Source: Nonlabens arenilitoris (GTDB lineage Bacteria > Bacteroidota > Bacteroidia > Flavobacteriales > Flavobacteriaceae). From it: a DNA stretch of 64,000 bases. Made by a program: the position numbers and the translations under genes. This document shows, in pieces, positions 52,960-61,305 of the stretch. The stretch is taken from NCBI RefSeq assembly GCF_002954765.1, contig NZ_MTPW01000001.1, positions 1,811,501 to 1,875,500 on the forward strand, in the 5' to 3' direction. The notes below the pieces were generated by a model. The model was given only the letters and a program-made list of their open reading frames with translations, searched no databases and was not told where the DNA came from. Positions within the stretch are counted from its first letter, which is position 1; every line of letters starts with the position of its first letter.

Positions 52960-53466
52960 TTAATTTTTTATTTCTATTATTTTATTACCCTCTTTGGTGA
53001 TATAATTTTTCCAGCCTTCAAGGTCATATACAGGTACTTCTTTGTACCCTACTTTAGAGAATCCTAGTCTTAAATTCTCAATCAGTTTTCTTTTTGTTTT
53101 ACAGTTGGTAAATGAATGTACGTGGGTCTTGTCAGTCTTCAAACCTTTTTCAATAGTGTAGTAAAATTCCAAATCGTTTAATCCTGTCCTATCGCACACC
53201 CAATTCATAACCGTTTCAACATCTTTATTGGTGTAATCATTATTGAAGGTTACTGTTAAAGCATAATAAGGTTGTTTTTGTTTTCTTTGCCTTTTAAATA
53301 ATGGCAAAGCCAAATGATGTACAAGCCATTGACCTTCACTATCCTTTTCTATTCTATTATTAAACTTACCAGAATCCTTTAACTGTTTAATCTTGGTTCT
53401 AACATATCTAGAGGTAATTTTATACATTTTACTTATTTCGTGTACTCTGTAATATTCCTTTTCCAT
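52960..53466 (-). CDS. HTH protein with HUH/YxxK Rep-like nickase domain
   Basis: 168 aa. Residues 5-55 are a winged-HTH-like DNA-binding part (YYRVHEISKMYKITSRYVRTKI). From residue 65 the HUH endonuclease plan is visible: motif 1 strand YYALTVTF (67-74), HUH motif His115-Val-His117 in DKTHVHSF, and motif 3 Tyr155-I-T-Lys158 in GWKNYITKEGN, which resembles the YidKdGd type motif of CRESS and rolling-circle Reps. Spacings (about 41 and 38 residues) fit the family. No helicase domain. It probably nicks one DNA strand with Tyr155 for replication or mobilisation. Confidence 0.7.
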   Translation of the reverse strand: MEKEYYRVHEISKMYKITSRYVRTKIKQLKDSGKFNNRIEKDSEGQWLVHHLALPLFKRQRKQKQPYYALTVTFNNDYTNKDVETVMNWVCDRTGLNDLEFYYTIEKGLKTDKTHVHSFTNCKTKRKLIENLRLGFSKVGYKEVPVYDLEGWKNYITKEGNKIIEIKN

Positions 53467-53775
53467 TTCTCTTTGTTATATAGTGAAACCATAAGCCAGT
53501 AAGTTTAAAACCCTGCTTTGATTCCTTATTTTTAAATAAATAGTACGAGGGAAATAAAAAAACCCATCAGAAACTATTTTTTATTAAAGAATGGACAATT
53601 TGAATGAATAAGTCAATAGGTAAACTTCAACACTTTCCAAATTGCAACAGAAAAAACTTGAGGTCAAAGGTTTTTTTATATATAATTGCTTTAGGACGAT
53701 AAATAAGGGATGCACAGGTAATAACCCGAAATATTTACTCCTCTAGGTCTGTGCAAAAAGTAATCAAGTAGTACA
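53467..53775. other. 309-bp non-coding gap between Rep-like gene and excisionase
   Basis: AT-rich, no convincing reading frame. It should hold the divergent promoters of the HUH gene (minus) and the excisionase gene (plus). Near 53675-53690 a T-run followed by TATATAATTG may be the promoter of the latter. An inverted repeat lies at 53713-53757. Confidence 0.5.
53713..53757. repeat. TGCACAG...CTGTGCA inverted repeat before excisionase
   Basis: Perfect 7-bp arms separated by 31 bp, in the presumed 5' leader of the excisionase-like gene. It could be a transcript hairpin or a pair of protein sites. Confidence 0.45.
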
Positions 53776-53940
53776 ATGGAAAAGTTACTAACCTCTAAAG
53801 AGGTGAAAGAGCTTTTGGGTATTAAAAGCGATACTACCCTAATAAGAATGGAGCATGAAGGGTATATCAAGTACAAGATGAGAATAGGAAACCGAAAGAG
53901 GTATTGTCCTGTACATATCCGACAAAAGCTAGGTCAATAA
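53776..53940 (+). CDS. Excisionase-like MerR-type HTH protein
   Basis: 54 aa: MEKLLTSKEVKELLGIKSDT then TLIRMEHEGYIKYKMRIGNRKRYCPVHIRQKLG. This is the helix-turn-helix-wing of the HTH_17/excisionase (Xis/AlpA) family. Its place 115 nt inside the right attachment site, opposite the integrase at the other end, supports a recombination directionality role. A hairpin terminator follows after 4 nt. Confidence 0.75.
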   Translation: MEKLLTSKEVKELLGIKSDTTLIRMEHEGYIKYKMRIGNRKRYCPVHIRQKLGQ

Positions 53941-53944
53941 AGTC

Positions 53945-53970
53945 AAGGAGCGGGCTGCTCCTTTTCTTTT
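53945..53970 (+). terminator. Intrinsic terminator after excisionase-like gene
   Basis: AAGGAGC, GGGCT loop, GCTCCTT and TTCTTTT. Confidence 0.85.
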
Positions 53971-53978
53971 AGACCTAT

Positions 53979-54000
53979 ATTCCGCTGTAAAAAACGCTGT
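53979..54000. promoter_or_regulatory. Putative right arm-type integrase sites
   Basis: ATTCCGCTGTAA, an exact copy of 44760-44771, followed by a second CGCTGT half at 53995-54000. Located 66 bp from the attR core. Confidence 0.55.
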
Positions 54001-54001
54001 T

Positions 54002-54038
54002 AAAAAATAAAACCCTTGCAATCTATTGACTACAAGGG
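54002..54038 (-). terminator. Island-borne terminator for tRNA-Phe
   Basis: On the minus strand CCCTTG, a 14-nt loop, CAAGGG and TTTTATTTTTT, 18 bp after the tRNA. It replaces the terminator lost to the left side of the island. Confidence 0.7.
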
Positions 54039-54054
54039 AATTACATTTTTAAAA

Positions 54055-54067
54055 GTGGTACCTCCAG
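54055..54067. repeat. attR core (end of tRNA-Phe)
   Basis: GTGGTACCTCCAG, the last 12 bases of the tRNA plus one, identical to the copy at 44620-44632. Confidence 0.85.
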
Positions 54068-54128
54068 GAATCGAACCAGGGACACATGGATTTTCAGTCC
54101 ATTGCTCTACCAACTGAGCTAAGGTACC
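54056..54128 (-). tRNA. tRNA-Phe (GAA), integration target
   Basis: 73 nt: acceptor GGTACCT/AGGTACC, D-arm GCTC...GAGC, anticodon arm ATGGA-CTGAAAA-TCCAT with anticodon GAA, T-loop TTCGATT. CCA is not encoded. The T-stem CCTGG/CCTGG has a central U-U mismatch. The 3' end is the island's attachment core and remains complete after integration. Confidence 0.94.
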
Positions 54129-54211
54129 TTTTGCTCTAAAGCGGTGGCAAATTTACATAATTTTATTTTTGTCAAAAGCTTTTTGCTATTTATTTTTAGT
54201 TTTTTTTAATT

Positions 54212-55464
54212 CTACTTAATTATTTCCAATATTCGTTCTAATGCCATACCTCTAGATCCTTTTATGAGCATTACAGATTCTTGCGTTTTGTCCATTTTAA
54301 ATTGTTTAATAAAGCTCTCGAGGTTCTCAAATAATTGAGCTTGCTCACACTTTACCTTTGAAAACGCTTGGCCAATTAAGTATGTTTGGTCTATTTGAAG
54401 TTGTTGTGTTAATTCAGCAATATTTTGATGTTCTTTGGTTGTGTATTTTCCCAATTCAAACATATCGCCCAGAATGGCTATTTTCTGATTTTCTGATTGT
54501 TTGCTTAGGTTTTTTAAAGCAACAACCATACTGCTAGGGTTTGCGTTGTAAGCGTCTAAAATGATTTTTAAGTGCCCTGTCTGAATAACCTGTGATCGAT
54601 TGTTTGTAGGACTGTATTGAGATATACCTTTTATAATTTTAGCTGTGCTCATATTGAAAACTTGTCCTACAGCAGCAGCGAGTAGTATATTGTGATAATT
54701 GTATTCACCTACTAATTGTGTGTCGCATTGTAGGTCTTCAAATTCTAGACTGATGTAGGGTTCAGCTTTGATAAGCTTACTATCGCTACTTGTTAAAAAG
54801 CGCTCAATTCCATAAGATCTTTTTAATTGTTCTTTGTCCCAGTGACCTACAATCGCTGTTTTATTATGGATTCTTAAATGGTCAAATAACTCACTTTTTC
54901 CTTTTATTATATTTTCTTCACTTCCAAATCCTTCTAAGTGAGCTTTTCCATAATTTGTAATCAGTCCATAATCGGGTAGAGCGATGCTGGAAAGTAATTT
55001 TATTTCTTTCAAATGATTAGCGCCCATTTCAACAATTCCTATCTCTGTAGAGCTATCAAAGCTTAAAAGAGTTAATGGTACGCCTATATGATTATTTAAA
55101 TTACCTGCCGTTCCTTTAACATTGAATTGTTGACTTAGAACGGATAGTGTTAATTCTTTAGTCGTGGTTTTCCCATTGCTTCCTGTTAATGAGATGATGG
55201 GTATATTTAATTTTTTCTGTGAAAGGTTGCTAGATCTTGTAGATTTTTTAAAGTGTCCTCTACTACAGTAACTCTAGGGTTTTTGTCCCATTTGTGATCG
55301 TTAGATATTGCATGAAGAGCACCTTTATCTAGTGCCTGTTCTATGTATTGATTACCATTAAAATTTTCTCCAATTAACGCATAAAATATCTGACCTTTTT
55401 TTATTCTTCTAGTGTCAGTCTGTATGCCATTGCTGCTTAAAAATAATTGATATAATTCTTCCAT
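54212..55464 (-). pseudogene. murF: MurF, D-alanyl-D-alanine-adding ligase, split by a 1-bp frameshift
   Basis: The first frame (55464 to 55207) encodes the N-terminal Mur domain (LSSNGIQTDTRRIKKGQIFYAL) and stops after ATFHRKN. One base off, the frame continues without a stop through LNIPIISLTGSNGKTTTKEL (ATP loop) and NNHIGVPLTLL to EMGANHLKEI and the C-terminus at 54212. The break is at a run of six A (minus strand) where seven would keep the frame. MurF finishes the UDP-MurNAc-pentapeptide and is essential, so a sequencing indel or -1 slippage (A AAA AAT) is more likely than true loss. gldJ upstream is its usual neighbour. Confidence 0.85.
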
Positions 55465-55475
55465 AAAATAGCTGC

Positions 55476-55510
55476 ATAAAAAAGCCCTTAAAAATAAGGG
55501 CTTCTTTTTA
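55476..55510 (-). terminator. Intrinsic terminator between gldJ and murF
   Basis: AAGCCCTTA/TAAGGGCTT 9-bp stem with an AAAA loop and T-rich tail on the minus strand, 22 nt after gldJ and 12 nt before murF. Confidence 0.85.
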
Positions 55511-55532
55511 AATTAATAAAGAGTCACAAGAA

Positions 55533-57224
55533 TTAATTGCGAGGTCTTTTGTTTTTCTTAGACTTAGATCCAACACGAGACATCGCACAACGGAAACCAA
55601 GATCATCTTTAGCCATGTCCTGTGGATAGAATCTACGAGACGCTGGGTCTAACCAGTAAGCTCTATCTCTCCAAGATCCACCTTTGATAACACGTACTTC
55701 GTTATCAATTAGAGTTGTTCTAGTGTTTTCTTGATCGTATTGTCTATCAAGAGTTCCTAATGAATCTGATTCTACAGTGTGAAGTGGAGAGTCATACATT
55801 CTTTTGTTGTCTGCTAGTTGATCAGTGTTGTCAAAATATTTAGAAGAACGACGATCACCATCACGGAAGTCGCGGTTATCACTTCTGTCAAAGTTAGTTC
55901 TTAAATAAGTCTCGTTTTCATCAACTTCTACTTGTTGAATCTCACCAGGTAATGCACGTGCAATCGTCTTACCATTACTTAAGGTATCGTATACTATAGA
56001 ATCAGCTTCTACAACAGCAATCATTCCATCAGCACCTATTTTGTTTTTTGTGTATTGGTTACCACGATAGTAGTTAAAGTCGTTAAATTCATCATCAACG
56101 ATAGGACGGTAAACGTCAGCTACCCATTCAGATACGTTACCAGCCATGTCGTAAACACCAAAGTCGTTAGGCTCATAAGACATAACCTCTGCAGTGATAT
56201 CAGCTCCGTCATCACTCCATCCAGCTATACCACCATAATCTCCATCACCTTGCTTAAAGTTAGCCATGTGATCTCCACGTGTTTGACGCTTACCACTACG
56301 TGTGTATTGTCCATCCCATGGATATTTTTTTCTACCGCGATATGCGTTATATTCTCTTTGAGAAACTTCAGCAAGTGCTGCATATTCCCATTCTGCTTCA
56401 GTCGGTAGTCTATATCCAGGTAAGATGATACCGTCTTTACGAGTTACATATAATCCGGATGCCTCGCCACCGCCGTCACCTTGCTTTGCAGCTTTTTGTG
56501 TTTTTCTTTTTTCTAGAGATTCACTTCTTTTTCCACCACGCGTTTTCTCATCGTCTCCACCGTAAGCTAGAGTAGGTGCGTTTAGATAAGTCTCAGTGCT
56601 GAATGTTGAGCCAGCCTCTTGATTTGCAAGTGCATCTTTAGCAGTATAGCCTTCTTGATTAAGAATTAATTCATTTACACGGTCTGTTCTCCATTCAGAG
56701 AATTCAACTGCCTGGATCCATGTAACACCTACCACAGGATAATTTTGGTATGCTGGGTGACGTAAGTAGTTCTTAGTCATTTCTTCATTAAATCCTAGTC
56801 GGTTTCTCCATACCAGAGTGTCAGGCACTGCACCATTATAGATGTTACGATATTCTTCATCTTCAGGTGGAAAAACTCCTTTAATCCAATCCAGCATTTC
56901 TAAATACATACCGTTAGTAACCTCAGTTTCATCAATGTAGAAAGACTGAACGTGTTGCTGGTTAGGAGTGTTGTTCCAGTCATGCATCGGGTCATCTTTA
57001 ACGCGACCCATTGTAAATGTTCCACCTTCAACAAATACTAATCCTGGTCCAGTTTCCTGCTCCTTATATTTAGTATTTAATTCAAAACCACCGTTTTTAC
57101 CGGTAACGTCCCATCCAGTTCCTCGAGATGTGCTAGAATAATCGTTTCCACCACCACCACAGCTCACTAGTGCCACACCAGCGATTAGTGTAAATACTGC
57201 TTTTAATGCAAAGTACTTCTTCAT
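55533..57224 (-). CDS. gldJ: Gliding motility lipoprotein GldJ
   Basis: 563 aa. Lipoprotein signal ending IAGVALVSC then GGGGNDYSS. The body is a formylglycine-generating-enzyme-like (SUMF1) domain: GPGLVFVEGGTFTMGRVKDD, FYIDETEVTNGMYLEML, YRLPTEAEWEYAA, VYDMAGNVSEWVADVYR and VIKGGSWRDRAYWLDPASRR. GldJ is needed for stable type IX secretion/gliding motors in Flavobacterium. A long insert (about 225-265) separates the halves. It sits upstream of murF and divergent from porU, the usual order in gliding Flavobacteria. Confidence 0.94.
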   Translation of the reverse strand: MKKYFALKAVFTLIAGVALVSCGGGGNDYSSTSRGTGWDVTGKNGGFELNTKYKEQETGPGLVFVEGGTFTMGRVKDDPMHDWNNTPNQQHVQSFYIDETEVTNGMYLEMLDWIKGVFPPEDEEYRNIYNGAVPDTLVWRNRLGFNEEMTKNYLRHPAYQNYPVVGVTWIQAVEFSEWRTDRVNELILNQEGYTAKDALANQEAGSTFSTETYLNAPTLAYGGDDEKTRGGKRSESLEKRKTQKAAKQGDGGGEASGLYVTRKDGIILPGYRLPTEAEWEYAALAEVSQREYNAYRGRKKYPWDGQYTRSGKRQTRGDHMANFKQGDGDYGGIAGWSDDGADITAEVMSYEPNDFGVYDMAGNVSEWVADVYRPIVDDEFNDFNYYRGNQYTKNKIGADGMIAVVEADSIVYDTLSNGKTIARALPGEIQQVEVDENETYLRTNFDRSDNRDFRDGDRRSSKYFDNTDQLADNKRMYDSPLHTVESDSLGTLDRQYDQENTRTTLIDNEVRVIKGGSWRDRAYWLDPASRRFYPQDMAKDDLGFRCAMSRVGSKSKKNKRPRN

Positions 57225-57305
57225 TTTAAGATATTATTTTGAAAAATGTCTCGCAATATAACAACTTCGGCGAAAACCAAAAGCATAAATTGTTAATATT
57301 CCCAT

Positions 57306-57313
57306 TACATTTG
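57306..57313 (+). promoter_or_regulatory. Possible -7 box (TACATTTG) upstream of porU
   Basis: TAnnTTTG match 112 nt before the porU ATG in the 200-bp divergent gldJ-porU gap. Could be a chance match. Confidence 0.3.
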
Positions 57314-57424
57314 TCGTTCCATGGTTTTAAACGAGCTTGAATCCTCTTTATTACATGAGTGTTCACATTATTTTTAAGTTTTTATTTTTTATACTAGAAT
57401 TTATAAACAGACGTTATCGGTTTG

Positions 57425-60400
57425 ATGAGATATATTTATTTACTTATTTTTAGTTTACCTTTTTTCTTAATGGCTCAAGGCCAAAGAGAAGAGTTGAAAT
57501 GGCAGACTGCTGTTAATCAGTCCATAGGTGATTATAATGTCTTAATACCTTATTTTGAAAACGGTTATCAATTTAATGGGAACCAAATTTGGTTCTCCAA
57601 ATCGATAGAAACGACTTCAATGGTCGATGAGTCTAGTTTAGTATTAGAAAATCTGCAAACTGAGGTCATTACTAATAGTGAATTAGCAAGTCTGGACAAA
57701 GAATATATTGTAAATGGATTGCAGTATAATTTGAAGAATGCGCTTTCGCGAAAGCGAAACTATGCACAGATTAGAGTTTCTCCTATTTATAAAGACGGAA
57801 ACGAGTATCGTAGGGTTTTATCTTTTACTCCAGTATTTACGGATGGAATTCCAATATTTACTACTAAATCAACTAATTATGGTAATTCTTTACTTACTTC
57901 AGGCGATTGGTACCGATTTAAAGTAGAGAATACTGGAGTGCACAGAATAACGAGATCATTTTTAAGTAATTTAGGAATGGATATCAGTAACGTAGATCCT
58001 CGTAATATTAAGATTTATGGTAATGGTGGTCCATCGCTTCCGTTGGTTAATTCGCAAACGATAGCCTATGATCCAGCAGAGATTGCTATTAAGATAAACG
58101 GTGAAGCAGATGGAAGTTTTGATGCTGGAGATGAGATTTTATTCTATGCTACGGCCGCAAATACAGAGTATGTTCAAGAAAATGATAGTCATATTAATCC
58201 ATATACCGATGATTCTTTTTATTACATCACTGTAAGTACGGGAAATGGGAAACGTATTTTACCCTTTGTACAGCCGGTAGGAACGCCAGCTGTTACATAT
58301 GACTATTTTCATGCAAGACAGCACCACGAAATAGATGAAAGAAACATAGGTCAAATAGGTAGAATATGGTATGGTGAGCGATTTGATTTTGAACCAGAAC
58401 AAACCTTTGAATTTGAATTTGAGAATGTAATTGCAACTAGGCCTTCAAGGTTAAAAGTGGTTACTGGTGCTATATCAGATATAGATAGTTCTTTTAATTG
58501 TGAAGTTAACGGTGTTAGTGCAGGAGCTATAACTCATTTCGGTCTAGCAGGAGCTAATACGGTGGTTTCTAGAAGAGGACAATTGATTGCAAATAACCTT
58601 ACAATTTCTACTGATGACGTTGATGTGAAAATTATTTTTAATAATTCTGGAAATCCTGGTGCTGAAGGTTATCTAGATTATATTGAGCTAGAGGTACCTC
58701 AATTTCTAGTAGGGATAAATGAGTCATATAGATTTAGAAATACTGATGCCGCCTTGCAACCTGGAGTTGTGAGGTTTCAGTTTTCGAGCTCTAGTGATAT
58801 TTCTGAGGTATGGAATGTCACAGATCCTTATAACGTCACAACGGTACTTAATAATGCCGGTGATGCTAATTTCTCATTTGTAGATAATGGTGGTGAGGTT
58901 AAAGAATATCTAGCTGTGGATGCAAGCAATGTGTTCAATCCGATTGCCGTTTCTAATAGACGTGTTGCAAATCAAAATTTAAAAGGAACCATCTTTTTAA
59001 ATAGTGCAGGTAGTTTTGTAGATGTAGATTATCTGATTATTACACCAGATTTTTTAAAATCTGAAGCTCAACGCCTAGCAAATTACCATATCACGAGTTC
59101 TAACCTGAATACTAAAGTGGTAACTCTTCAAGAGATATATAATGAGTTTTCTGAAGGTGAACAAGATATAGCGGCCATCAGAAATTTTGTAAAATATGTT
59201 TATGATAATGCTTCGACGCCTGCAAATAGAGTCAAGTACTTAAACATGTTTGGTGATGCAAGTTTTGATTATAAAGACCGTATATCTGTTAGAGAAAATA
59301 TTGTTCCTTCATTTCTAACAGCTGAGGCCACGTCGCTTACACAGTCTTATGTGACAGATGACTTTTTTACATACATGAATCCTAATGAAGGAAATGTAGC
59401 TACTAATAACTTGATGGACCTAGCGGTAGGACGTATGATTGTTACTGATATCACTCAGGCAAGGGAAATGGTTGATAAAGTAATAAGCTATACTGCACAA
59501 CCAGCTTTTGAAAGATGGCGTAATGATGTGGTGTTGATAGGAGATGATATTGATGATCCGCAAACGGATAGTAATCTTCAGGTAAATGTTAATGATCTGG
59601 CAGATCAAATAGAACTGAATAGGCCTGATTATAACGTGCGTAAAATTATCATGGACAGTTATCAGCAGTTAAGTACGGCGGGAGGATTTAGGTATCCTGA
59701 TGTTGTCGATGATGTAAAAAATGCTTTTGAGCGAGGTTCATTAGTTATTAATTATTTTGGTCATGGAAATGAAGATGGGCTTGCTCAAGAATTTATTATT
59801 ACACAATCATCTGTTGAGAATCTACGTAATCCAAATAATTTACCACTATTCATAACGGTGACATGTGAATTTACAAGATTTGATAATCCTTTAAGACCAA
59901 GTGGCGGCGAAAAAGTATTTCTCAATCCAGATGGCGGTGCTATAGGTTTAGTAGCAACTAACCGTTTGATATTTATTTCTACAGGAGTGACTTTAAATCG
60001 TACTCTTGATCAGTATCTATTCTCATATAATAATGCGCAAGCAATATCAATGGCTGAATCCCTAAGACTTGCAAAAGTAGATCAAGCGCTAAATAACGAC
60101 GCGACTAGAAGGGTTGTTGCGTTTATAGGTGATCCAGCTTTAAAACTTGCTATACCAGATCCACGTGTTGTGTTAACTGCTGTGAATGGAAATCCTATTG
60201 CGGTAAATACTGATGTTTTAAGGGCTCTAGATCCTGTAGTGTTGAGTGGTGAGGTGCAAGATTTACAGGGTAATTTAATACCTAATTATAATGGTCAGGT
60301 CTCAGTAACTGTTTTTGATAAAGAAATTGATCGTACAACCTTGGGGAATGATAATGCTAGGGATACAAACGGTCAATTAATTCTATTAGACTTTAAGCAG

Positions 60401-61261
60401 CAAGGCGAGGTTCTTTTTAGAGGTCAGGCTACAGTTACTAATGGTTTGTTTGATGTTAACTTTATAATGCCTTTAGATACTCAAGTTCCAATTGGTAATG
60501 GAAGAATTTCTTTCTATGCAAAAAGAGATGGTGTACAGGAAGATAAAAACGGCTATAATTTAGATGTGCGCATCGGTGGTGTAAATACTGCTGCGCCAGC
60601 TGATGATATAGGGCCAGAAATTGATCTTTACATGAATGACATTAATTTTGTAAATGGTGGAATTACAGATGAGAATCCATTTATTCTTGCTTTTTTGAGT
60701 GATGATAATGGTATAAACACAGCTAGTGGTATAGGTCACGATATTACAGCAACATTAGATGGTAATGATGTAGATCCGTTTATTCTCAATGACTATTATG
60801 AGGCAGATGTTGATAATTTTGCTCGGGGACAGGTTTATTTTCCTCTTAGAGATTTAGAGCCTGGATTACATACCTTAAAGTTAAAGGCTTGGGATACTTA
60901 TAATAATTCAGCAGAGCAAGAGATTCAGTTTGTAGTAGCAGAAAACGATAACATAAAACTAGAACGCGTTCTTAATTATCCTAATCCGTTTACTACCTAT
61001 ACAGAGTTTTGGTTCAACCATAATCGACCATTTGAACCGTTAGACGTTCAAGTGCAGGTCATGACTATTTCTGGAAAAGTGGTGTGGAGTAAAAATCAGT
61101 CTGTAACAACTACTGGATTTACATCTAGAGAAATCACTTGGGATGGTACAGATGATTTTGGTCAGCGATTAGGAAAAGGTGTTTATATTTATAAGATAAC
61201 TGTAAAATCTACGTTATCTAACCAGCAAACGAGTAAGGTAGAAAAACTAGTCATTCTATAA
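57425..61261 (+). CDS. porU: Type IX secretion sortase PorU (C25-like)
   Basis: 1278 aa from the ATG at 57425 (a TTG directly before is in frame). Signal peptide MRYIYLLIFSLPFFLMAQ. The gingipain-like C25 domain spans about 540-920 with His780 (INYFGHGNEDG) and Cys814 (FITVTCEFTRFD); a C-terminal FlgD-like beta domain (NYPNPFTTYTEFWF, TWDGTDDFGQRLGKGVYIYKI) ends the protein. PorU removes the C-terminal signal of secreted cargo and attaches it to the surface. porV follows after 44 nt. A palindrome copy lies near residue 110. Confidence 0.94.
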   Translation: MRYIYLLIFSLPFFLMAQGQREELKWQTAVNQSIGDYNVLIPYFENGYQFNGNQIWFSKSIETTSMVDESSLVLENLQTEVITNSELASLDKEYIVNGLQYNLKNALSRKRNYAQIRVSPIYKDGNEYRRVLSFTPVFTDGIPIFTTKSTNYGNSLLTSGDWYRFKVENTGVHRITRSFLSNLGMDISNVDPRNIKIYGNGGPSLPLVNSQTIAYDPAEIAIKINGEADGSFDAGDEILFYATAANTEYVQENDSHINPYTDDSFYYITVSTGNGKRILPFVQPVGTPAVTYDYFHARQHHEIDERNIGQIGRIWYGERFDFEPEQTFEFEFENVIATRPSRLKVVTGAISDIDSSFNCEVNGVSAGAITHFGLAGANTVVSRRGQLIANNLTISTDDVDVKIIFNNSGNPGAEGYLDYIELEVPQFLVGINESYRFRNTDAALQPGVVRFQFSSSSDISEVWNVTDPYNVTTVLNNAGDANFSFVDNGGEVKEYLAVDASNVFNPIAVSNRRVANQNLKGTIFLNSAGSFVDVDYLIITPDFLKSEAQRLANYHITSSNLNTKVVTLQEIYNEFSEGEQDIAAIRNFVKYVYDNASTPANRVKYLNMFGDASFDYKDRISVRENIVPSFLTAEATSLTQSYVTDDFFTYMNPNEGNVATNNLMDLAVGRMIVTDITQAREMVDKVISYTAQPAFERWRNDVVLIGDDIDDPQTDSNLQVNVNDLADQIELNRPDYNVRKIIMDSYQQLSTAGGFRYPDVVDDVKNAFERGSLVINYFGHGNEDGLAQEFIITQSSVENLRNPNNLPLFITVTCEFTRFDNPLRPSGGEKVFLNPDGGAIGLVATNRLIFISTGVTLNRTLDQYLFSYNNAQAISMAESLRLAKVDQALNNDATRRVVAFIGDPALKLAIPDPRVVLTAVNGNPIAVNTDVLRALDPVVLSGEVQDLQGNLIPNYNGQVSVTVFDKEIDRTTLGNDNARDTNGQLILLDFKQQGEVLFRGQATVTNGLFDVNFIMPLDTQVPIGNGRISFYAKRDGVQEDKNGYNLDVRIGGVNTAAPADDIGPEIDLYMNDINFVNGGITDENPFILAFLSDDNGINTASGIGHDITATLDGNDVDPFILNDYYEADVDNFARGQVYFPLRDLEPGLHTLKLKAWDTYNNSAEQEIQFVVAENDNIKLERVLNYPNPFTTYTEFWFNHNRPFEPLDVQVQVMTISGKVVWSKNQSVTTTGFTSREITWDGTDDFGQRLGKGVYIYKITVKSTLSNQQTSKVEKLVIL
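57741..57756. repeat. Dispersed palindrome, perfect 16 bp, in porU
   Basis: Encodes NALSRKRNY. Confidence 0.9.
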
Positions 61262-61277
61262 ACTCGTAGGTTTAACA

Positions 61278-61285
61278 TATATTTG
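61278..61285 (+). promoter_or_regulatory. Candidate -7 box (TATATTTG) for porV
   Basis: Exact TAnnTTTG, 20 nt before the porV ATG, in the 44-nt gap after porU: allows porV transcription apart from porU. Confidence 0.5.
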
Positions 61286-61305
61286 TTTCAGATTAATAAG
61301 CATTG

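Larger units (their letters stand above)
44620..54067. mobile_element. 9.4-kb integrative element in tRNA-Phe
   Basis: Bounded by the direct repeat GTGGTACCTCCAG (44620-44632 and 54055-54067), the right copy being the 3' end of tRNA-Phe. Tyrosine integrase just inside the left end, excisionase-like HTH gene just inside the right end. Cargo: type IIG restriction-modification gene, Xre regulator, unknown membrane protein, RexA/RexB-like pair, serine recombinase and HUH Rep-like gene. No capsid, portal, tail or conjugation genes are seen, so it is a satellite-like or mobilisable element, not a whole prophage. Removing one repeat and the interior restores tRNA-Phe followed by its terminator and tRNA-Val. 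Confidence 0.88.

Noticed and set aside
44620..54067. Complete prophage
   Set aside because: No capsid, portal, terminase, tail or lysis genes, and only 9.4 kb.
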